A stretch of 64,000 bases of DNA from Opisthorchis felineus (lineage: Eukaryota; Platyhelminthes; Trematoda; Opisthorchiida; Opisthorchiidae). Below are positions 1-12,198 of this stretch, one piece after another. The first letter of the stretch is position 1. Each line of letters begins with the position of its first letter. The notes below the pieces were generated by a model. It was not told the origin of the DNA, made no database searches, and saw nothing but the letters and a program-made list of their open reading frames with translations. The position numbers and the translations under genes were made by a program. The DNA is taken from the NCBI GenBank assembly GCA_004794785.1, contig SJOL01006425.1, positions 1,402,617-1,466,616 of the forward strand, read 5' to 3'.

Positions 1-2399
1 CTGTGTGGAGATCTGCGGGCCCGCCTGCCATGTGGTGAGCATGAAGCACTAAATTCATTTTCTTTGGTCGCTGCCCTCCCTCTGTCAGGTGATGTGAACC
101 GTTGCTGGCCATTGGACAGTTGGCTGTGCATAGTTAATGTCTCAATCAGCGGTGCGTAGGTACGGGCCAAGCATTTACGGTAAGCGGATAAGGCGAACAA
201 AAAAACATGCAGTAATGCTGAGGAAGGATTACTGTGGATAGTATTTTATGGCAATCTTGTTTATTTCGAAGAGTTCCAGCACACTGGCATTATGTTATCT
301 ACTGGGAAAGATTTCTCACCGGTGGCTGGAAATTGAACGCCGATTTTTGGATAAGCCTGCATTCCCTCCTGAATATTTGCTCATACCTGATAGGAGCAGT
401 CGCTCACAAGAGGCAGGGTGGCATCCACATTACGCAGCGCATCAAGTTATCTTCCAGTATTTTTGTAGACACAGCGCGAACTTAAAACACCGTGTTCCGC
501 CGAGCTTTCGTTAACCAATTCATCTAGTTTGTTACACTGGGTGAGTAGAACTGGGCCAAACGTTATTCAAGTATCTACCTGGGTGGAACTTGCATTAGAC
601 ATTGTGTAAAAGTTATCTCCGATTTCAGAACACTGTGGACCGTTAAAATTTGCAACTTTCTGGGTTTACGCTTCATCTTAAGCCGGTAGTCACGTACAAA
701 TCGGCGGGGCTTGATGACGCAGAAGTTTCTCTTGCTTACAGTTTTGGCGAAATCAATCCCGGTTCGTTTCAAGCGATCGGAACTTTTTGCTACCACAGGT
801 GTTTCTTTGTTCAGACCCTTCGGAAACACCGGCCAGGCATTTTTAGCGTTTGAAGTAGACGAAAAGGCACTTGGTGTTCATATCTAGGCCTGTTTTGAAC
901 GTTTCACTTGCACTGCCGACAAAAATATTCTGGGCGCGCCTCACTTACAGAGGATGCGTCCCATTGTTGGAGGCGGTAACAACCTGGACCAAGTAGGAAG
1001 CATAGCACACGGCGAGACTAGTGAGCTGCAGGCTCTATTCCGCTGATTGCCTTTCATCATATGCTTCGCCACCGGATGAGTGCCAGGTTGTTTTACGAAC
1101 GACTGACGGTACATAGGTGAGTCACACCGGTTGAAGTAGGCGACAGCCTCTCAATTCTGTAATACTGAGCACCTTATTTTGCAAATAACAAATGTTTGAC
1201 CAGTAACGACATGCGAAATCAGTGCTGTTCTCCCTCACTCAGTAGGTCATTTAAAAATACATGACTGGTTTGGACGACGTGAAATCTTTTCTCCATTTGC
1301 TACGATCTTCGCGAGTTATCCTTTAGGCGGACGGCGACCATCAGCTAGATCAGGCGTATCACTTTATCCTGGTGGTTGGCGAGCATTTTGAACGCTGATG
1401 CCACTTACGAGACAGGCCGATTTAAGTGACCTATATGTTAACATAAACCGAACACTGGTACAAGCCGGACATTTTCCCAGTGACATGCAGCGTGATCGCC
1501 GGCCGGCGGGTCATGGCGCACTAAATGAGAGGTGAAGCTTTTCGCCACCGCACACTTTATTGCACTCATTTCGAGAAATGAACGGAAACTTACTTTGAAG
1601 CCTTTAGTCCTCCATAATCTTGCTGTCTAGATTCACGCAGCCTTGTGTGTGACGTTCCGCTCGGTAGTTCTTATGTGGGGAACGCTATAGAGTAATACAG
1701 CCGCGGGTATTTTACTGAAGGTGCCTTCCACACAAAATTGTGGGTCAACAGAGGATACTCTGCGAAGCCCACGGCTAACATCGACGTGCATTGCTGTTGC
1801 CACCTTCGTCTTAGTTGAGGTTGCACCAGTCCTAGTACACTTCATCAGCCAGACAACACACACGTTCTGGCCTCTTGTTCTCTGAAGCGACCATATACAT
1901 ATAAAATGTAGTCGTTATGATTTCCTGAGTACCAGCAGTCACGGCTAGAACCTGCTGGCTGTTTTCGCCATGAACTATTTGTTTTTTGGAGCTGACAGCA
2001 GTTGCTCGGTGACTGGCGACCCATACTCCTATCTTTCTGTTAAGTTCACGTAGTGGATTCCAGTAAAACTATGGTCCGTAACCATTATCTTGGAAGCTGT
2101 CGCTCAACTGTTTATTATTCGTCTGATGTCCCTGCACACATTAACTCCCTCTTTGCACAACAGAGACCCTATGATTGGATTCCTCAGCTGAGCTAACAGT
2201 AAATACCGCCGCCCCCTGTCTGACTCACCGTGTAAGCGCCCGTTCCAACTAATCCAACAGCTGGCCTCCCTGCTTGATACCTTGGCGGCTAAGTTCTTCC
2301 CTTCCCAAAATTAGGCACCTGCTCTCGTTCTGGCAGTACGCTTTCTGATCAACTGACGCTCAGTGCAAATACGAGACACAATTCTCACCACGAATGGTA
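1..2399. other. No recognisable gene
   Basis: I see no exon-like frame, RNA gene or known transposon motif in this stretch. Open frames are short (under 90 codons), lie on both strands and resemble nothing I know. It may be decayed repeat or intergenic DNA. Confidence 0.5.
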
Positions 2400-3645
2400 G
2401 TCCCTCGCATCGTTATCCGAGGGTACTGCACACATGCCGAGTAGAAGCCCACTAATAATGATTTGTTATGCCCTCGTAATACATCGTCAACCTTAGCTAG
2501 TCCTTGGTTGCTAGGCCAGGTAACAACAGTCCACTCTCTCGTACGTTCATTTGGTTTGCTGTCATCCCCTTTACATTTTTCCTATTGGACTCCGTTTTAT
2601 CTGACATCCCCGGAACTCACCAGACGCAAATGCATTCATCCTATTCCTTGCTCGTTCCCCCTCTCCCTAAGCCTCAAACTTCAGCTGCAATTGATCCAAA
2701 CGCCCCGTATAGCCGTCATTCTTTCAATCTGGCTGGTCTGTGGTCTACACCCACATGGTCCCCCAAATGAATCGAAACTACCGGTTACTCTACATTGGCT
2801 TGGCTCTACCTGTGTCAACCTCCTTGTCTAACCCAATTTCAGCTGCCACGGAAATGCGTAACTCTCCTCCGATTGCTGCGGCCCTGACGACCGTTACGGA
2901 ACCAGAAACCGAAGTATCTCAGTGCAATGATGGCTTGGCACTGCCATAGCAAGTCTTATGGCAATCCCGCAACAATTTACTCCCCACCCTCGGCCGTCAA
3001 CTGTCACCCACTCGAGCCTGTACTTGCAAATACGAACAAATTTTCACCCGACCCAAACCGCCTCTGGGATGAGTTCGTTCTAACGCGCTGAAACTTTTGT
3101 TCGGATTCAGCCATCCCGGTCTCCCTCCGCAAGTTCACTTTACCCCTTCCAAAAGTTCAACGATTTTGTCAACGGTGTTCGTTTGGCCCTATTTATTGGC
3201 ACTGACTCCCCATCGAAACTATCCTTTACGCCCGACGTCCCTACAACAGTGACACCGGCAAGTTTACCTAGTTTCAATGTAAATCTTATTTTTGGGAGGA
3301 AACCAGTCATTTGTCTCCTCTTTGAATTTATCCATCCCCATCTCCATTTTGCTTTTTGTGCCCATGGCCACTTACTCAACCGTCCAAGGTCACTCATGGC
3401 CAGCAACGTTTTTTCAGTTTTAGCTCAAGTCAACCGGCTTCGTCGTCGAACTAGTCATACTTCATTCCCCACTGTTCTAGTTCTTTTGGTTCCGACAACT
3501 ACGATGGCTTTTCACGTGGCAAGCATGCCTGGTTGGTCGTACCTTCCTCTCCGTTTTTGCTTGAGGCGTTTAGGTTTTAACGACCCAATTATGCCTCAAT
3601 CGGCATGTTCCCTACAAGTTTGGAACTAAACCTATTATTATCAGG
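2400..3645 (+). repeat. Repeat family A, copy 1 (fossil coding frame on + strand)
   Basis: This segment is similar in inverted orientation to 6,294-7,015 and 9,170-10,110. The strongest blocks are around 3,000-3,140 and 3,300-3,540. On the plus strand the translation near 3,040-3,120 (NRLWDEFVLTR, then FCSDSAIPVSLRKF) is conserved at amino-acid level in the other two copies: WDEFVLTRGTFRSDLTIPV in copy 2 and RLQDAFIPIR then FCSD in copy 3. Differences often fall at third positions, which suggests an old protein-coding mobile element read on this strand. The frame is now broken by stops and shifts. I do not recognise the protein; an ORF1 or gag-like product of a retroelement is possible. Ends are approximate. 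Confidence 0.65.
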
Positions 3646-5728
3646 TTTTGAGCCCATAATTCATCTGCGGTGAGGGGAGATAATTAGATTTAGGGCCTGT
3701 ATGTGTAGCTGCCACGGGTAGGTCCCAAAAATACGGCGTTGCTCTGATCTCGTAGCAAGAATTAAGTTGGTGGAAGTTGAAGCGATATCTCGTTTCTTTG
3801 GCGCAATGTAAACGTGTATCCAGTAGCTGCGGTTTTGCACTTGAATTATTCATTTCATTGACGTAGTGTTGTTATCTTGCCAAACTACGAGCAGTGGTTT
3901 GCCCCAGACAACGCTCAAAAAATGCTCTAAATACCACAGTTCAAAAACCAGCATAATCCTAAGGTGGCAGGTTTAAATTAGAATCATGCTTCTGGTCACA
4001 AATTCAGTACGTGGCACAAATTGCGCAATCAGGTAAGTGGTTTACCCGTACACGGTTTATTATGAGTAACCGGCCTTGGCACGAAGAACCAAGAGCACTA
4101 CGGAAAATCTTTGCCACAGAGCTGGTGGTGTTTTACATCATCTGGCTTACCGTACATTCTTCAATGTTTGCAACTAGAACTAGGACCTCGGGGGAATAAG
4201 CAACGCCAGGGTTCTGAGAGTAAATTTAACGTATGCGATTCAAAGGCGCTGGGAATCGTGTGAAGTAAAAATACGCCAAATAGTTTTATCCGTCAAGTTT
4301 CAGTAGCCGTAATGCCTTCAAACCGCTTCACTCACTCCCCTTCAAAAGTAAGCGTACAGCAAAAATACGGGACCATGATTTATCAAAACTCGGTTGTTAA
4401 GGTCTAATGCCATATAAAAAGAAAAATACTGGTCATGATGTTTTTTCTGGATATTTAATACTGAAACGTGGTCATGAGAGCTACAAAGTATGGCCTGATT
4501 GAGTGAAACAATAAACGAAAAACGCAACCGTATTTTATGGTTATCCAAGTTTTATCTGCTTTTTATCTAAGGAGTTGTACTTCCTTTCCCCCGGCCAAAC
4601 CCTTCTCTTGTGTGAGCCTGCTGTTTGCTGCGTCTACCTCAGACTGGATGTGCATTGTAACCCCTCATGAACCTTTTAACCCTTAACACGTCGAACCAAT
4701 TTGGTTGACCATCTTTTACGCGCGCTTTTTGACATTTTGCGTTACCGCGTGTTGTGCGCAGGTGTGTGTCGCCAATTAAGATCGAGTTGCCGTCTTCTCC
4801 GGGCGTTCTTTGGACTTGCACTATTTCGTGCAATAATTTAGACGGAAACCCCCATAATTTGAGGTTTGCACGCCCCTTCATTACGTGGTTTATACATGAA
4901 GTACCGCATCTCATTGATAAATTTCAAGAATCCACGATTTCTAGCTTGTGATTTTGCGCGTCACTCAATTGGGCCTTTCCGAATACGTCAAAGTATTCTT
5001 CAGGAGTCATGTGCTATTGGGTGTCAAAAGGGAGATATTACCAAATCCGGTCATTATGGTCGTTTCGAACTACATCAAGTGAGTTCTAGCATTAGCCTTT
5101 CCCTGTGTTCTTTTGTCGGCCTGTGTGGACAATCTGTGCTGACATCCTGCCGGTTCAAAAAGTCAAAGGGTGGTTCTGCTCAAGACAGCGGCGTTCGTCA
5201 TGCAAGCTTAATAAGGTTTCTTACGGCGTGTCTCGTTGAATAGTTCAGCGATTAATAACAGTCTAGACTGTCTGGTAACTTTTCCTTAACAGCGAGAGCT
5301 TTTGCATCAAAACACCTCATGGTCTCGTGGTCCTCACGCGTAACATATACTGCGGTCAACTGCTGCGCACTGTGACTTGTCCACTGATAAAATGCCGAAG
5401 ACCTTCATATCGAATCTTCTCCTTCTGTACCTCATATTACCGGGCGTTATCAAAATAATCCAAAAGTAGTTCTCGTTTTTACCCCAAAGCGTTTTTTGTA
5501 ACTCTGGTTCGTTTGCAACGGCCGTACATGCGAATTTACACATAAGCACGGGATGTTACATTTTTGGACACCCGCGTCTGCACCGATTCCATTAAAGAGT
5601 CGTGGAATAATTTCATTTTTTGACGTCCGTACAAATATCCGCAACTTAAGCAAAATTAAGGCACCCTAAAAGTTACATTATATAAGCCGCCTTTCCATGT
5701 TTTTCGCTTGAATAATAATAATAGGTCT
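3646..5728. other. Unassigned, possibly continuation of repeat A on both sides
   Basis: There is no recognisable gene. The sequence just left of 5,729 shows faint similarity to the reverse complement of 3,646-3,860 (a GGC-CCTAAA block and an AATAATAATAGG end). Repeat A may therefore run through here and be interrupted by the hammerhead block. That similarity is weak and by eye only. Confidence 0.3.
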
Positions 5729-5729
5729 A
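5721..5729. repeat. 9-bp direct repeat flanking the hammerhead block
   Basis: ATAGGTCTA occurs here and again at 6,298-6,306, immediately outside the two ends of the inverted-repeat block. The uninterrupted copy 1 of repeat A has the related site ATAATAGGTTTAG at the equivalent place (reverse complement of about 3,633-3,646). This fits a target-site duplication. Confidence 0.5.
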
Positions 5730-5780
5730 TGTAATTTTACGCAACGTGCTACTCATAAGGTTGCTGAAAATTCATCGACA

Positions 5781-5823
5781 GCCCGCGACCGGTTTCGCCC
5801 TTTTTGGGGCTCATCAGGCAGGC
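5781..5823 (-). ncRNA. Type I hammerhead ribozyme, intact core
   Basis: Read on the minus strand the elements are, in order: stem I 5' strand GCCTGC; catalytic box CTGATGA; stem II GCCC, loop CAAAAA, GGGC; catalytic box GAAAC; a loopless 3-bp stem III formed by ACC and GGT; cleavage triplet GTC; stem I 3' strand GCGGGC. Stem I makes six pairs including one G-U, and stem II makes four Watson-Crick pairs. Predicted self-cleavage lies between plus-strand positions 5,787 and 5,786. The palindromic ACCGGT stem III is the minimal form known to cleave best as a dimer in newt satellites and Penelope-like elements. All conserved core residues are present. Confidence 0.85.
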
Positions 5824-6043
5824 GCAGTCCCCGAGTTTTCGTCAACTTTATGTTCTACTTGAACCCAAATTGGACTGTTTTCAGGAAATACACTCATTTG
5901 CACACCAATTCGGGTTTGATGGGAGACTCACCTGGAACCCAGCTGAATCTATCGCTTGTGGTGTTTCCATGCAACTGAATGTGCAGCACCAGGCCGCCTC
6001 ATGTTCAAGTAGAACATAAAGTTGACGAAATCTCGTGGCCTGC

Positions 6044-6084
6044 GCCTGCCTGATGAGCCCCAAAAGGGGAAACCGGTCGTGGGC
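6044..6084 (+). ncRNA. Hammerhead ribozyme, degenerate inverted copy
   Basis: This is the plus-strand counterpart of the motif at 5,781-5,823. CTGATGA (6,050-6,056), ACCGGTC and stem I (GCCTGC with GTGGGC, two wobbles) are kept. Relative to the intact copy one A of the loop and the C that closes stem II before GAAA are missing. The sequence reads GCCC CAAAA GGGG AAAC, so either a stem II pair or the conserved G of GAAA is lost. Weak or no activity is expected. Confidence 0.75.
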
Positions 6085-6293
6085 TGTCAAAGAGTTTCCA
6101 GCAACCTTATGAGTAGTACCTTGCGTAAAATTACATGCATCGCGATATCTCGAAGTTCGTAGCAGCCGGAACATGAGGCGGCCTGGTGCAACACATTCAG
6201 TTGCATGGAAACATCACAAACGAGAGGTTCAGCTGGGTTCCAGGTGAGTTTCTTGCAAAAACCAAATTGATTTGCAAATGAGTGTATTTCTTG

Positions 6294-7015
6294 AATGATA
6301 GGTCTACTTCCTAACTAGCGGGGAACATACCAAGTGAAGCAGGATTGGGCAGTTACAACCTGAACGTGGCGGGCAACAACACAACAGGGAGGACGCCACA
6401 ACCATCGAGGCACATTTATCACGCGAAAAGTCATCGTGGTTGTCGGAACCAAAAGAACTAGAACAATGGGGTATGAAATATGACTAGTTCGATGATGAAG
6501 CCGGATGACTTGAAATAAAACTCAAAAACCGTTGCTGGCAATGACTGACCTTGGACGATTGAGTAAGTGGCCATGGTCACAGAAAGCAAAAATGGAGATG
6601 GAGGTGGAAAAATTCACAGCGGAGACAAATGGCAGGTTTTGTCACAAAAATCAGGTTTACATCGAAACTGGGTAGATTCACCGGTGCCACTGTTGCAGTT
6701 AGTTTGGGCGTAACGGATATTTCCGATTGGGAGATATTGCTAACGAATAGGGCGAACGAACAACATTAATGAAATCGTTGAACTTGTGGAAGGGGCAAGC
6801 TGAAATTGCGGCGGGAGACCGGGATGGTTAGATCCGAACGAAAGGTTCCGCGGGTTAGAACGAACTCGTCCCAGAAGAAGTTGGGGCCGGGTAAACAATT
6901 TGTTCGGCTTTGCAATTATGGGCTGGAGTGGACGAAATGTGATAATCGAGAGCAGGAAGAAAGTTATGGGACCTGTCATAAGACAGGGCGTGACAGCGCC
7001 ATGTCATCCTCATAA
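6294..7015 (-). repeat. Repeat family A, copy 2
   Basis: This is the reverse complement of much of copy 1. Matching blocks include 6,425-6,600 against 3,370-3,540 and 6,780-6,930 against 3,000-3,140. On the minus strand the peptide PLQPIIAKPNK parallels PLEPVLANTNK of copy 1, and WDEFVLTRGTFRSDLTIPV is free of the stop seen in copies 1 and 3. The similarity fades near 7,010. The hammerhead block abuts its left end. Confidence 0.65.
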
Positions 7016-9169
7016 GTGCAGAACTGCTGTAAACTTGTTAATATAATGGGCTCGGACTGACAAACCGAAATATATTCGTGATGGGTAGGTGTCGGACTGT
7101 TTAAAAACCAGTTTAGTGCTTGCCTTGATAGACAGTTTTGGCCTGCAGTGTCGCAGCTCGGTCGGTCATCCCGCACTGTTACGAGGAACCATTAATAAAC
7201 CGTTGTTTTACCGGCGATGGCACCATATATTCATCTACCAACACAAACACCTCGGGATTCGGATATAATTCGGTAGCCCTATATGAGCCCGTGCAGCAGC
7301 GGCGGGAGTAAAGGTGATGTTGACAAATGTCGGGTGGCCGAGGAGTAATCTTACGGGGGTGCCAAAAGCAGTGTACGAGTGAAATCATGATAGCACATTT
7401 TTGCGTAGACTTGGAACGGTTTAGGCGAACATTATTCAGGGATATGACAAATTTGCAAAGAATAGGAGGGCTTATCGGGACCACTGTTTAGTAATTCAAT
7501 TAACGCCAATCATCTTCATAACTTTCTAAACTTGGTAGACAAAAACTTCTCACCTTGTTACGTCAAGCGGGTTGAGCCCTCTGTGTTTTCGACGTGGTTC
7601 AAGGTAACGCTCACGCATGGTTGTCATATGGGAAGTAGGTTTCCGATTGCTGACTTCGGGTAGTCACTGGGAATTTCAAACATCCGGGAGTCAAATATGA
7701 CTCTGTTTGTGCTCTTCTTGGAAACCGCCATCTAGCAACAGCCACTGAATTAAGTGTGTGACATACCAGAGGCAGGAACCCAGTACTTCGGATGTTTTCT
7801 TTACGCAAAAGGTAATGGAGCCTATAAACTTGCGCTCAAATTGGCCACATGTCCATTATGTTCGTGCCGACAGAGTTTTCTCCTCTCTCACTGGTTGGCT
7901 CTTAGGAGAGGCTTGTCTAGGGAAGGCACCAAAAGGATTGTTGTAGTAACAGAATACACAACTTGGGACTAGCCCCGACGAGCTAAGCTGGAACGGAAGC
8001 AAGAGTTGTTCTTTGGGAGAACTAGTCAATTCCTGGAGGATTTTTGACTGACCGACAATCCAAGACAGCCCCGGTGCCGCAATCTCCGATGTCTGGAGAA
8101 CTTCACAGGCGAGGAAGCAGTAATGATGTCCCCGGGATATTTACGAAAACGGCCATAAATAAGCTGGTTGTGATGTTTACGCTAGCTGTCAAAGTGCACT
8201 TATCTCATCAAGGAAGCTACAAAAAACCTAGGTGGTTCCAACGATGCTCTGCATCTAACTTGGACGCGGAACAAAGACGCGTAATGGTATTTGTGCACGG
8301 CGCTCTGTGTTACAATGCCGCGCAGGTGCTATTATTATTATTAACCGTCCGTTAAACGGCCCCTGCGTCACATCAAAGCAAGCGAGACATCTAAGGGCGC
8401 ACTGACTTATTTTTTCAACCAAACAGCAGAGTAGAGAATCAGCATAAATCAAATGGGTGGCGCCTGGAACAAATTGCCATTCTATATCATAGGAGCTTGC
8501 TCAAAATAATTCTTCACTGCGCATCTTGATGCTGATCAAAAAAGACTATTCCTCGGTCCAATCTGAAGATAGGGCATACGATTTTCTCGGAGTTTTAACC
8601 TAATGTCCACCAAAATTATATTCACTGCTTTTTGCGTTGACTAGAGTTTTTATTTTTTATGCACTCTTCTCTATGAGACGCTTGGTTGCTGATGATGATC
8701 CCGTGGACGCCCGCGAGTGCGTTCTGGTTAACAATAATAATGTTCATTCACAACTGGTGGGTGGCTTACCTTCAGGCATGGTCATAATTTTGCGGTCAGA
8801 ATAAAAGCATGACTGGCGGGGTTTGCGGATACGGGGGATATTAAGATAAGGGAAAGGGTCCTAATCGGTGGGCACTATCCGATGTAGATGTGGTCACCCC
8901 CAAACCGGCAAGGGCAGGGAAGCACAGTTACTACAGCTTTTTTGGAGGAAATATCAAGCAAGATCAGATCGTTAAGATTTGAAGGTAGCGGCAAAAATAA
9001 AATGAGGGAGGGCAAAACAAGAGGCTTCCTGCCTGACACATGACAGAAAAGTGTAAACTGCGGAAAATGAGGATCCAGAACATCAGATCTGGTGAAGCAG
9101 CAGAGTTAGCGTCATCTAGCCGGTCAGACTGAACGGAAACCGATAACCACCGTTTCGGCCTCGTTTCTT
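7016..9169. other. No recognisable gene
   Basis: There are only short, unremarkable open frames on both strands and a small ATT run near 8,330. I see no transposon motif or exon I can name. Confidence 0.45.
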
Positions 9170-10110
9170 TTGACTGTTGGGCTTATGGTCAGGGTCACAG
9201 AAAGCGTAAGTGGGGATGATGAAGCGGATAAATTAGCAGTGCGGATAAATGGTACCAGGAATATCATAATCATGGTGTACAGTGAAACACTAGAGACTCA
9301 CTGGTGTGGCTTTTCTAGTGGAGTCGGGTATAAAAGTTCCTCGGAAGAGTTAGTTGGTGACAACACGCAAGTCGGAACGCGAACTGTATAGAAAATTATT
9401 GACTTTGTGGGCAGCACAGACTGAAAGTCCACTAAAATGGTTAAATCCGAACAAAACGTTCAGCGGATTGGAATGAACGCGTCCTGGAGGCGGCTAGGGT
9501 CAGGTGAAGTGTTTGTTCGTATTTGTAGTTAATGGAATAAGTGGGCGAGAGGGTACGGTCGAGAGTAGGAAGGGAATAGTTGTGGATGTGCAATCAATCT
9601 AGGTATGGCAGTGCCGTGCCCTCACTGGCCTGACATGCTTCGGTTTTTGGACAACCCCTTAATGAACGTCATAAATAAGGTCATTGGGCTGGGATGTGCA
9701 ATGCTTTGAGCATCGGGGTTTTTCAGGGTGGCCAAGGAAGCAAAGGTAGAACGAAGCCGATATAGGATCGCAGGTTTTTTTGTAGGGTTGGGAATCCCTG
9801 TGGATGTAGATCACAGGCCATGTGGAGTGGATAACGGCAAAACACGTCGTCCAAACCAGGTATTGCCGAAGTTCAAAGCTTGGGAAGACGAGGGATTGGG
9901 ATGAGATCAGTAAGGCCTGGTGAGTTTTGGGGGGCATCAGATTGGATAATGTGCATTATTAGGGAGAAAAATACTTAACGTTAACCACAATTAGGGTGAT
10001 GACAACAAGTGATTAAAACAGGCGGGGTATGGATGGATTTGCAGTCAGTAGACTAGCGATCAAGTGGGGGTTGAGTTTGCTAATATATGATATTAAAAAA
10101 CAACAGCTCT
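9170..10110 (-). repeat. Repeat family A, copy 3
   Basis: This copy has the same orientation as copy 2. It matches copy 1 (inverted) through several blocks: 9,400-9,530 against about 3,010-3,130, and 9,780-9,960 against about 2,590-2,770. It extends further into the family's downstream part than copy 2. On the minus strand, SPDPSRLQDAFIPIR and then FCSDLT align with SPDPNRLWDEFVLTR and then FCSDSA of copy 1, with a stop codon at the same position in both. Confidence 0.6.
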
Positions 10111-11429
10111 AGAGTAAACCGATACGGGCACGCAGAGGGGTGGTGTGGTTAGGCAAACCCAACGTATAAGGATTGACGGGACTGGACTTCCGAGATGATG
10201 GACTAGTCTATCTGGAATATATTACGTGAGTTGGATAGTACCATAATCTAGGGGAGAAAGTTAATGTAAGATAAATAGCCACCAGTCCCCGAAGCACTGC
10301 TATCCGCTTCTAGTTTACAAGCGGTGCATGGCGAAAAAAGCCTATGGGCACCAGTCTTAGATGCTGGTAGCGGAGGTGTAGGAATCTCATGTATATATAT
10401 CTTTGCATGTGTCCGTTCCTGGGAGCAGTGGGCAGGTGCGTGTGTTTTGTTTGGTTGACGAATTGGGCTTTGGTGCGGTGCAACCCCAAGTACGACGAAG
10501 GCAGCCACAGCTCCGTACGTCGATGTAAGCTGTGGGCATCACAGAGTCTTCTGACTATCCCACCTGTGTTTTTCAACGAATTTCGTTTTTTAACAGATGA
10601 CAGGCCAGTTTTTTCTTTTTCTTTTTTCCCACCATCTGTAGTTTATAGCTTCGCCAGTTAAACGACATAACCGGGACGATTCCGGCCCAGCAGCAACAAA
10701 CGGAAAACAACGGTGCTCTTTTATTGATTTCCTGAACTGAAGGCCATGTTCAGAACCACCGGCGATGGGAGAAGCACCCGTGCTACTAGAGGGGTGGTGG
10801 GCATAAGAACGCAACATGGTGCAACGCAACAGGACGATCCTCCATGTACGTACGGAATTACCGACTGCCACACGAGGTTTTGATCCCTCATGCATGCTAC
10901 CAGATCCGCAAGGTGGCATGCCACCAAGCAGTCATAATTGCTGCTTGTGCATTAATAAAGAACTCCAGCTACCAGATAGTTTATCCGGTCGGGAGAAAGT
11001 CAGGCCAGAAAAACAGCTGTCATTTCGAACTAGCAAACGGCAAACAGCCGCTGAAAAAGGAAGGTCGCGGAGGAGGCAAATGAGGCAACAGCTACTGTTG
11101 GGACAATGGGAACAGAACGGAGATGGCCAGAGCGTGTGAACCATGGCTAAACGATGACGGAGCGTGGGCCACCGAGCCAAGCAGAGGCGTACCGCAATGT
11201 TGTATGTGTGCGTTTAATGGGTTGTGTGGCGTATAATACGTTCTCAGGTATGAGGAACTCTGACTTTTGTTTACTTTGTGTTGGTTAAGGCAAGGCAAGA
11301 CGGGGCACCACTCATTAAACAGAGCGAATGGAGTAGTCCAGGGTAAGAACCTAGCTGGAAGAAACCTGGCAGGCACTGCGGGTAACCGTTGCTTTATGCA
11401 AGTCAGAGCTAGCAAGGTATAGTAAAGGG
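10111..11429. other. No recognisable gene
   Basis: Several overlapping open frames of about 80-110 codons exist on both strands (for example minus 10,590-10,919 and minus 11,092-11,415), but none resembles a known family. Part may be the 3' untranslated end of the CR1-like element to the right. Confidence 0.4.
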
Positions 11430-11509
11430 GTGGCTTTTTTAAATTATTGTTTTAACTATCCTCCTGTCTACTAGCTATACCTTCGTCAAACTCAGAGTTG
11501 GTTTGGCCC

Positions 11510-12077
11510 TTATACATAAAGGACATCAGGGGATAGTTGGGTATCAAATAGGGCGGCTGCGGCTTCACACCTAAGGAAGTTATCTACAGACTGCAAAAAC
11601 GTATGCTGGCGTGTGATACTTCGAAACCGATCGGGGGGACTGTTCCAGGTGCGAGTGCAGTAAACCAGGAAGAAATAGTGGCGTACGTTTGTACGCACTG
11701 GAGGGCACACTAAAAGGTTCCTGAATTTTTCGGAATTTATAGAGTGTATATGACTTCTGGTTTGGTCTAGCCTCTGCCACGAAAGCATTTCGGCACAACA
11801 GACGGTGTAGGAGAGTTAGATTCAGCTTTAACCGTCTGAGCCGTAGTGGCTCAATGCCTAAGATTATACAGCGGGAGCGGTAGGAGAGACGGCTGGACTG
11901 TGGGAATGTCTTTTGGGTGAATGAACGTTGGACGTTCTCAAGTGCTAGCCTACAACTTTGGGTATAAAGGGACGAGAAGGCAGGAAAGAACTCCATGAGT
12001 GGTCGCACGCATAGCTTAAAAATTGCGATGTTTGTGTCCCGAAGATGAAAGGAGCGTAATATTAGAAAGCAGAGCAT
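11510..12077 (-). pseudogene. C-terminal part of CR1-like ORF2
   Basis: A 165-codon frame begins near LRDTNIAIFKLCVRPLMEF and continues through a region resembling the C-terminal domain after reverse transcriptase in CR1-like elements (VRPLMEFFPAFSSLY, ALENVQRSFTQK). A second frame (11,510-11,788) continues it after a shift with the WNSPPDRFRSI-type ending. In the family this region follows the polymerase thumb. Here it is out of frame with the polymerase at 12,199-12,808. Confidence 0.75.
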
Positions 12078-12198
12078 ACGTGCTCGGGCGACATGGACCT
12101 GGACTTGATGAGAAAAGCTAAAGGTTCAAGAGTACCCGAGGCCAAAGTCCTTGATCTCTGTGGAATCAGTGACAGGGTTCCCATTATTTGTGAACGTA

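Larger units (their letters stand above)
5729..6293. mobile_element. Inverted-repeat element carrying two hammerhead ribozymes
   Basis: The block reads A-B-A'-B'. A is 5,729-5,864 and B is 5,882-6,006. A' (6,003-6,136) is the reverse complement of A, and B' (6,169-6,293) is the reverse complement of B, all with only scattered differences. A and A' each contain a hammerhead motif, in opposite orientation. Short minimal hammerheads of this kind are known from flatworm Penelope-like elements and from schistosome Sm-alpha SINE-like repeats. No protein is encoded here. I infer a non-autonomous element, or a solo fragment of a Penelope-like terminal repeat, made of two roughly 280-bp units in opposite orientation that are circularly permuted relative to each other. 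Confidence 0.75.
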
